The notes under the pieces were generated by a model. That model ran no database searches, was not told the DNA's origin, and was given only the letters and a program-made list of their open reading frames with translations. The position numbers and the translations under genes were made by a program. Shown piece after piece: positions 52,101 through 61,100 of a stretch of 64,000 nt of DNA (positions are counted from its first letter, which is position 1; every line of letters begins with the position of its first letter). The stretch comes from Fasciolopsis buskii (Eukaryota > Platyhelminthes > Trematoda > Plagiorchiida > Fasciolidae), in the NCBI GenBank assembly GCA_008360955.1, contig LUCM01007118.1:40285-104284 (forward strand), read 5' to 3'.

Positions 52101-55100
52101 ACAATCCGTTTCCAGTCCCTATTTTCACGCTCATCAGAAACTTCAGTCGGCTGTACCAACGCGTGTCTTTGAAAGGAACCCTGTCTGTTTCATCTCTTGT
52201 CCTGCTTGGTCTGGTGCCTAAGTCCCACCCAAACTCTCTCGGCTAGCCGAGCCTCTTCTTCTTTCAAACATTTATAGACGCTGGTGCGTACGTAATAACA
52301 GACGCGTTTGGTTGCTACATTGGAAGCCGTAACCATCGATGTATGCTATATCCAAGAAACTCACTTAAAATGCTCCTGGTTTCATTCGATTGATGCTACT
52401 GTCGGATCCTCGCAAATTTTCACCCATGCTCGCCTGGAGACTCTGAGTTTACTGTTTCTGGTCTCGCCGATGTCGGCATAGGTCCAAAGTAGCAGGGCTG
52501 CGTCTATGTTACTTGATTGAATCCCGGTCAATAATCGGTTGTATTCTTTGAGGTATGGAAGTTGGTAAAAAGTAGGTAGATGTCGTCTCGACAGATGCGA
52601 TTTGTCTGTGGTCTCACTGTATGCCCATAGACATTTCAGCCCAGGTGCAATCAAAGATATTCTGCCAGAGGTTGCGGGATCTTACGAAAAGCAGCTTGGG
52701 CTGAAATCCTGATTTTAGCGAGACGTTATTGTTGGATTGGGTTGGCTGTCGTCGAACTGGGCTGCTTTAAGAAGCCTCTTTCGCCTCGACTTCTGTGCTT
52801 AGCTTTCTCATCTGATCACCTATGCTTCGTTGGTGCGAACTTAACATGCTCGAATTGCCGGGATGCTACCTACCGTCCGTCTTCTCTGAGTCAGCCATGG
52901 ACTCATAGTGAGGACATCGCTGTCACCTACCAATGACGAAGCGTTTACGAAAATTTACGATCTTTCCTAAGCATTCCCTTCGACTCCGATCACCAACTTG
53001 TCCGCGTGCTTCGTGAACTTTCCAAACGCACGATGCAGCTGTGGTTAAATTGGGATAAGCTCGCTGATCACACTCACCCGTCAGTTTTCCGAAACGCGTT
53101 AGCCGAAAATCTAGAATCAACACCACCTGACGACATCCATCAGCGCTGGCTGCTTATCGAGAATCCTTTGGATTTTGTTGGCTTGATCTGATTCGTCCTG
53201 GCCAATCTTATTGTAACACTCGCGATTTTTGATAAGTTTTTACGTCTTATTCTGCATCCCAGTCTACTCTAACTGATAATGAGCATAATGAATCATGGCT
53301 CAATACGGGACGTGGGCTCAAAGCAAGCTTACGAGATTTGCTGCTGTCGTCGTGCGCTAGAGATGGAACTTGCCACCGCATGTTTCACCTCCCCCGAGTC
53401 ACTAGCAGGAAGGCGTTAAGTATGAGCATAACAGTCTGTCAGTTGATTATTATCTGTGGCAACTCGTATTCGGGACGGAGCGCTTTAAAGCATGACTTCA
53501 GCATCAGTTCCGTAGCTGTTCCGACACACGTTTCCTAATGAACGATCCTCGTGTGAAAATTACAGCGGAATTAGCTAAGCAAGTATTGCATCCATAATGA
53601 TCGCGAGCATTAGACTTTGTCGATTATTTGGTATTTACAAAGGGATATGCTCGTGAGAAATAGCTCCGTTCCCGACGCGTTCGCGGTTCTGTTGCCCAAC
53701 TGTTCGTCCTGCGGCAAGTCAATACATGGGCTTATCTTCCGTAGTCTCAGGTTTGTGTGAAATCCGGCTTTCAATCAAAAGATGAGTTTTCACAACAGCT
53801 CCAAGATCGGTCTTGCTGTGCATCTCAGAAACCCGGCTGCTGAGGAGAGAGGATGTACGAAGAATTTCGGTGTTTGAACATCGTTGTCTTGGCAGTATTA
53901 ATATGGTGGGAGAATTGTTTCAGTGGTTAAACCCAAGGTACTGTGACGTAGGCTTCAATCTTCAGAATAGGCTCTGAATTTGAATGAGTGAATCAGTTTG
54001 TAAATAAAGGGGGAATTTGGGGCATCTTGTATATCTTGTATGAGGATGAAGGGAAGGGGGAAGCCGGCTGAGCGATCTTCAGCTGGAAAGCAACATACGC
54101 TGAACATGAACATAACGGAACATGTATGCTCTTTGTCCTGTGTGTTTGGTGGTCTTGGTAAAAGGGACAGTCCACCAGGGCCCTGTAATTGTGAGTCACA
54201 AGGAACCGCAATGACTTTCAATAAGTAAGACGCTGTAAAAAGTGAGGCGACGGGGAATTGCTGTTTACCACGAGGATGACCAGTGAATCGGGGATTCTAA
54301 TCTCCCACCTTTGTTTTGACGGAACCCTATTGTACTTGACCGTTGCTGATGTGCTGATTGATGCAACGGTAGTAGTTAACTCACATTCCCCCAACCGTAG
54401 GAGCAACACATTTGTTGTTGCTGAAGCACATTTAATTGATCGGGCTAATTTTTCTCCCTTCTCGGGGAATCAGAGTTTGAAGGTCATTTGATGTTCTGAC
54501 TATCCTAATGCGTTTATTCTATAGTCTGAACAACTCTACAACTCTCATTTAAATGTCACCTTGTAGCATTGTCCGCAGGTTTTGCTGGGGCTGCTCATGA
54601 ATAGGAAGCAATAACATTTATGTCTATTGCATTGTCTTTTTCTCTACCTCAGTAATTCTCCGCTTGATTTTCCCATCCCTCTCGCCCTGAAATTTCGATC
54701 CGCCGTACAGTGAGGAGACAATGTCGGCATTATTAGCGCGTTTGACAGAGAATGATCAGACTACCACTTCGATTGTTGTCAACTGTATCGAGGTGTTTGT
54801 CACAGTTCTGGACAAACGGAGACCGTAAGTTTCGTTAGGTTTCATGTCAACATCTTTGTATTATCGGTCGACTTGATGTAGCTTTTCACTGACGATGTGT
54901 AAAATACAGCTGGCCAATCAGCTTGTTCCTGTTGCGTTGATCTTTTGGTGGGTGAAGTGATATGATACGCCAATGCGTGTACTAACTTGTAAAATATTTA
55001 TTAAGGTTTTTCGGTTAGTTTTCAAGGATGAAAATAAGTAAACGAGATTCTTTTTCTTCGGGGACACCTGGTTTTAGATCTAATACCATCGGCACCATGG

Positions 55101-58100
55101 CGAAAAACGAAAAAAAAACTAGAGTAATAGAAGAAAAGAGACGTTTGTATATAGTTCATCCTAAATGTGAGCTATTCTGGACTCCTCCTGTACGTGACCA
55201 ATTCTCCATCAATTCCACAGTTCATTTGTAGGCGTTGTCGTACCCGGACGCTGAAACCAAATCATGGGTTTGTCTTAAGAGACCCAACGCTAAACCTTTG
55301 ATCAAAAAAACTTGCCTGCGATGCAGCAGAGGCCAATGACCAGTAGTGCTGTTCGTATGTCTTTTGGTCAACTCACATCATAGGCCCAACATCCCCCTCG
55401 AAAGTTCCAATAAAGCTGATTAATGAGAAGTGTAATCACTGATCTACAATGTCCTGTGGGGCGATAAGTGTATAAAACCATATAGAATCTTTTTTGTAGT
55501 AGTATACGAGCGCTGCTCTTCCGCTGCGGCTTGTGCGATGATTATGACCCCACTGTATTCGAGACATAACACCAGTTCGCTTATCCGAAAACTGAGGACT
55601 CTTCGCATATACCGATGTTCCTCCACCAACGAGGAATGGTATCAAAATTTTTTGGCCACTCGACATCCGTTTTGCCGGGTAGGGGCAACGTATTGTTGAT
55701 CTACTTCAAGCTGTCACTTGGTCAAGCGATCCACCCCTTTTATTGGTTCGGGGAACCGTCGTTGGGCCATCACTCCTAATCTCGAGGTCTGTCCGTGTGT
55801 AGTGCCAAAATTTGTTCGTCGATCATCACGTCATAAGTCCAATTTGCATTTGTGCAAGTGGTTGTGTAATTTCCTCTTTATTTGGTGTCCAGATTGCTGA
55901 TTTCTCAGCACGGCTCGAGGTGACGTCGTCAACGCATGTGTCTCCTTCGTTAGCGTCCTCCTTGTCAAGTCTATCGCATTTAATCTTGGGGGCCGCATCT
56001 AATTGAATTCTTTGATCCGAGTTTCGAAATCGAGTGATCGTCGAAATGTCGGTCGATTTGGGAATGTCTTACGTTCCTTGTGAGTTTTTTTCACTGACTA
56101 TCATGGTAACTCGATGGTAGTCTTAGCATCTACTCTCTTGTCCTCGGGGAAATTTTCTCATAGAGCATTGGATGATTGGAGAACCATTAGTAGGAAGGGA
56201 GTGGAGATATAATTATTTATTGTGGCACATTAAAAGACCAGCCAGAGTTGCATGATCTTTTCTTAGAATTTTCTCGCCGCATTTCTACACGGAGAATACA
56301 ATGGTCATCAGCAGCATTTGAACAGCAAAGATTATGTGACAAAGTCACGTAGGGGAGTGGTCACCCACGATTTTATTGTCGTCATCATCGCGGGGCTGGA
56401 GTTTTTGGGGTGTCCTATCAGACCACTGTCTCGCACTTTCCAGTTTGGTGAGGTGCCCTGAAAAAATATCCCGATTCCGACTTTAGTTCGTAACCTTTAG
56501 TTCGATATCCTCAGTCATGCTCTGGGTGTGTCATTGACGTTGTGTTTGAGGGGCACGACAGTCTCTGTTTTCTTCCCAAAATTTATTATTCTCTCATGTG
56601 TATCCGCCTACCGGTTCGAAAGCAAATCTGTTAGGTTTGATTTCGTCCGTTTTCCCCATAAGTACACTATGCGATGCCAAAGTCAACACGGTCATGGAGG
56701 AGGAGCACATGTGTAATTGTCTCTTTTGTTTCAAGGATTCGGTTACAACTGTTTCACGCGTTTCATTGAAATTCAACTGACCAAAACTATGGTTTTCTTT
56801 TTGTCGTTTTCGCGATCTGTACTGGTTAATCGTTGGAATCTCCTCATTTGAACAGATGGTTTTACAACTACGCTCAGTTTCGCTTCTTTTTTCCTCCGGT
56901 CATCCTTTCTTCCTGTTACTTGTTAACGATCAATGTTTTCGAAAATCTTGATCTGTTACCTTTTCATTTCTATCAGTGAAACTTTCAGGTGCCGTATTTT
57001 TAGCAAGGGAATTGCGGCCGCTTAAAGACTCCCAATTAAGTGTCTCGATTAGCATAGGGAATATTGAAATCAAGTTCATGCTGGAGTATTTCGAGTGAAA
57101 TGTTTCGGTGTGATCTTAAAAGTCCGTCAAGTCATACCAATCGCGTCCACAAATGGTTTATTGGTTTCTTCTCTCTATAAATGGGCGGCATGACAGATGT
57201 GTACAACTCTCGACTTACTCTCGAACGGTTGTTCACTTTGATTAGAAAGAAGCTTTGTAATACCACCGTCTCCCCCCCATACAAACAGTTTGCTGGACAC
57301 AATTCTTTATTGTAACAGGCAGTACACTATATCTCCCGGAAAACCAAATTCGGAAGACATCGTTACGCCTAGCGGAATCATATTTGGTTTTTATTCTCAT
57401 AGCATTCGTCTGTGATTTCGACGTGGCGTCCGCTTATGCTTGTTAGTATTCGATTGCAGACCATAAAAGCTAGCCCAGTTTTGTTATGTTTGACTCTTAA
57501 CATTTTAAACTAACGTGGATGGACAATAGACAAATCTTACTATCATCCGGTCACTTCTATTTTCTTGACATTACTCAAAATGGTGGTGATATCGGATTGG
57601 AAATACTGTGGCCTAGGTGACTGTTCTATAGGGTGAGCCAGAAACAACTGAATGCTTGTTTACAACACAAATTAAGTACAGAAGCCAGGAGCTGCAAAAA
57701 AAATTGTCACTTTCGAAGGTCACGAACCAGTAACTTCTCGATCGCAAACTGAGTGCCCGAGCGAATTTCGAGCAAGCGTACTCGAGCGGCAATAACTGCG
57801 AAATCTATCGTGTGCTTTTGGTAAATTTTCGCTTTTTCATCCACACACGATAGTACTTACAATCAAAACCCAAAAAGAAAAAAAGTTCAATCGAGTGATT
57901 ATCAATCGGCCCTTTGCTGTTCAGAACAGGACATCAACATTGTCGATTGCACCTGTGGGCAGTCAGACTAAACAAGCGAGTGCTATTTTTTCTCCTTTTT
58001 TTAAAAAACGCCCGTCACACTCCGGAAGCTGCAGTGATCCTCAACCGCCGATATGAAAAGTCAAATTTACCCGCCTTATTAAATTTACACAGAGGACGAG

Positions 58101-61100
58101 ATTGTTTGACGCAATTCTATCGGTTGTCTACAAAGAGAAATGAGTCCAATCGAAGACGCTCATCAACAAGTTGTAGGACATGATAGTTTTGATCAGTGTC
58201 CGAGGTGGCTCAAGACATTGTGTTGTAAACTTTGTGCAAGCATTTTGTTGATAATTTAGGAATGGAAATCTGTTCCCACAATGTATATATAGGAATATAA
58301 AACGTGTATGATGCATGAAAACATTATCTGCATGAGAGGATTTTCACAACCAGCTCGATAGCCGCTACATTTTTGATCCCGGATACATAATCGAGGTACG
58401 GTTGGGCAGAATGTGCATGCATACAGGCAGAATCCAGTGACCGAACTATGGGCAATATTCTAGGCATTCACAACAAGGTTCGAACCTTTATTGTTTTTTT
58501 TAACGGGATTTGACCAGTTTAAATATATTTTATCTGGACTTGCTCAGGAAGTGGGTGTTATTTTGTGCTCAATGAGTGTTTATTTTTCGGGGAAATGAAT
58601 ATATTATTTATGCATCTTTTTTAATTAACTTCTTAACTCGGTAAACCGGATAACCGTATTATGTTTCATTTTTATTACGTGCGCCGTGCATGAGAGTAAT
58701 ATGAGGGGTCATGCTTCATAATCGCTAGCGCCCACACTACATAGAACAAAATAGCTAGTATGTACACCTCGCACACATCAGTTCGTTTCCAGGCCATTGT
58801 CATGAGATTAATGCGTGTTTGTGTGTGATGTATCAGGCCATGCTCATCAGCAGAGTTCATTTTTCCCTAGGTTTTTCATACAGACCACAGTCGGCCACTA
58901 TTCCTACTTTCTTTCCCCTTCTCACTTTTTGCACACCTCCCCGCGGTTAGTGAGACCGGTTTCGCTCTTTCCGCTGGCGGCCTAGTAAGCGGGATGGAAC
59001 TAGAAATGTGGCTTGGGGACAACTTATGCAATCCGTCCAATTTGTTTCGTCCAACGCCATTTAGTGGTTCTGCTGCTCCTCTCGGTCCGTCTGCATCTGC
59101 TACTGTTCCTGCTGCCGGTGGCAATGCATCCGCCGTCAACTCCACTTCATCCGGTGGGGATTCTCGATCCGCGCCAAATGGAACTGATCGGCCCGAATCG
59201 ATCGACAAACTTCGAATCGCCCGGGCTTCGATCAATTTGGCCCGTGCATGTCGATCTCGACTAAGCCAACTGCACGCCCTACTTCGACATCCACATGAGG
59301 TACAGACACTGCTGTTCTAGTCGCTTCAGCTGCATAATACCGTCTTCCTAATCCTTGTGTTGATCAAACCTCATCTTTTTATTGAGTCATTGATTTCGGT
59401 TTATTCTGATTCCGTGAAACTGTTCCGATATAGTCCACTTTCTCGTGTATTTTTGTCCGTCACAGTGAGACTGCACTTTGACGTGGTGAGACAACTTGCG
59501 TATCTCCATGAGCCAACGAGCTGTACAGGATGGCTTATATCAAGCCGAAAATCCAATTATGTCTGGAAGGCCAATGAGTAGAGGCTTGGCGAAGTAGTCT
59601 CCTGGTCCTCTCGTTCGGGGGTTGATATTGAATCAGCAGTTCAGTCGGAAAAGCGACTGGAAGAATAATTGGTCCAAGTAGATGGGCTTCTAATCACTCG
59701 CCCACCATTTACCCCCGCCGCCGCCTTGCGGACAAGTCCCTGTTAGAACCGAAGGCTTTGGTTGAGAACGCTAATCGTTCCCCTGCTTGGTGGCTGGATT
59801 CTATAGTGGTCTTCGTTTAAAAAGCCTCAATGAATGACACAAACGCAATGAATTCCATACTGCGTCGGTCGTCGCGCAGGGCAATTAGGACCAAACGTTC
59901 CGTTGGATCGAGTGCGATGGATAGTAATAAGTATAGGCCTGGTTTGGGTTCCCGTCCTGGGCTATCACTCCATTGTCATGTTGGTAAGACTGCTGAGCCC
60001 ATGGACTCGGTTAAGGTTTTCGGAGAAAAACCCCTTCTGCATTGTGGAAATCCGCAATGTACCATTAGCCCGAATGCCTCAGGCACCTTTCTAATTTCCA
60101 TGCTGAACAAAATGCAGTACAGCTGAGAAGGAACGGGTAGACTGAGTGGGTGTGCAGAAGGAAAGAGGGAGCAATGGCTTGGATTTTTGTTTTTCTAACA
60201 CAGGGAGGAAAGAAGAAGAAATGGATGAATTTGGAAATGGTTTTACGGTTAGTGAACAAAACAAGTTTTCCCCAGTGGAGGAATTGAATTGACTCTTCAC
60301 CAAATTCTGAATTGTCTTCTAAGACACGAAGTAGTACGTACATTCCATTTACAGTTCCTGTTTAGTCACTGTAAGGTCGCCATTTCATTGTCCTAATTTC
60401 CGGCGATCTATCGAAACATATAATGCTTTCCGCTTTGCCACACTCACATGGTAGCTGTCAAAATACTCATTATCATTTCAGGGGGACCAAGCTGAGAAGG
60501 GGTTAGCGCACTCAGACGGATTCCATGTGAACAGCCACTCTTGCTACTTGCTGGCCGTATTCTACCGTGCCATCGCGAAAAGTCTGATGTAATTCCGCCG
60601 AATATATTCGAATCACGGGGTTGTAAGATCCAATTCATCGCCCGTTTCATCGTCTCACTTCTATCGTCCATGAAGGTGGTGCTAAGTCACAAAGCAATGT
60701 GTAAAAACAGCACGTCTGCTGGAGTCGTTTTATCCGAAAAGCTTTTGGCCTTCGACTCAATGCTGATGGTTCCTAACAAGGATGAAACAGTTGTCCGATC
60801 CTTCCAAGATTTCTCAGTGACGACCTGATCGTTGATATCCCATGATGAATAATTTCATGAAATTCTTATTCGTCCATTTCATCTTTTGAATGGACATTCA
60901 CTGTGATTAGTTTCATTTTTCTTCACCTTCTCTGTTGCTGTTGATTAAGGGTATGTTAAATCAGGATGACCCACCCAGTATAACCGGTACAGATTCCGCG
61001 CACGAAATGCGGATTGGTGATCGCCTGTCCCAGTCGATGTCCCTACAATTGAACGTCGCTTAGAGTTCCAATTTCGGACAAGAACTGAGACAATCTCGTG

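Noticed and set aside
57640..58200. DNA transposon suggested by a GGGTGAGCCAGAAACAACTG motif and a following basic open frame
   Set aside because: I could not find the matching inverted end or any transposase motif.
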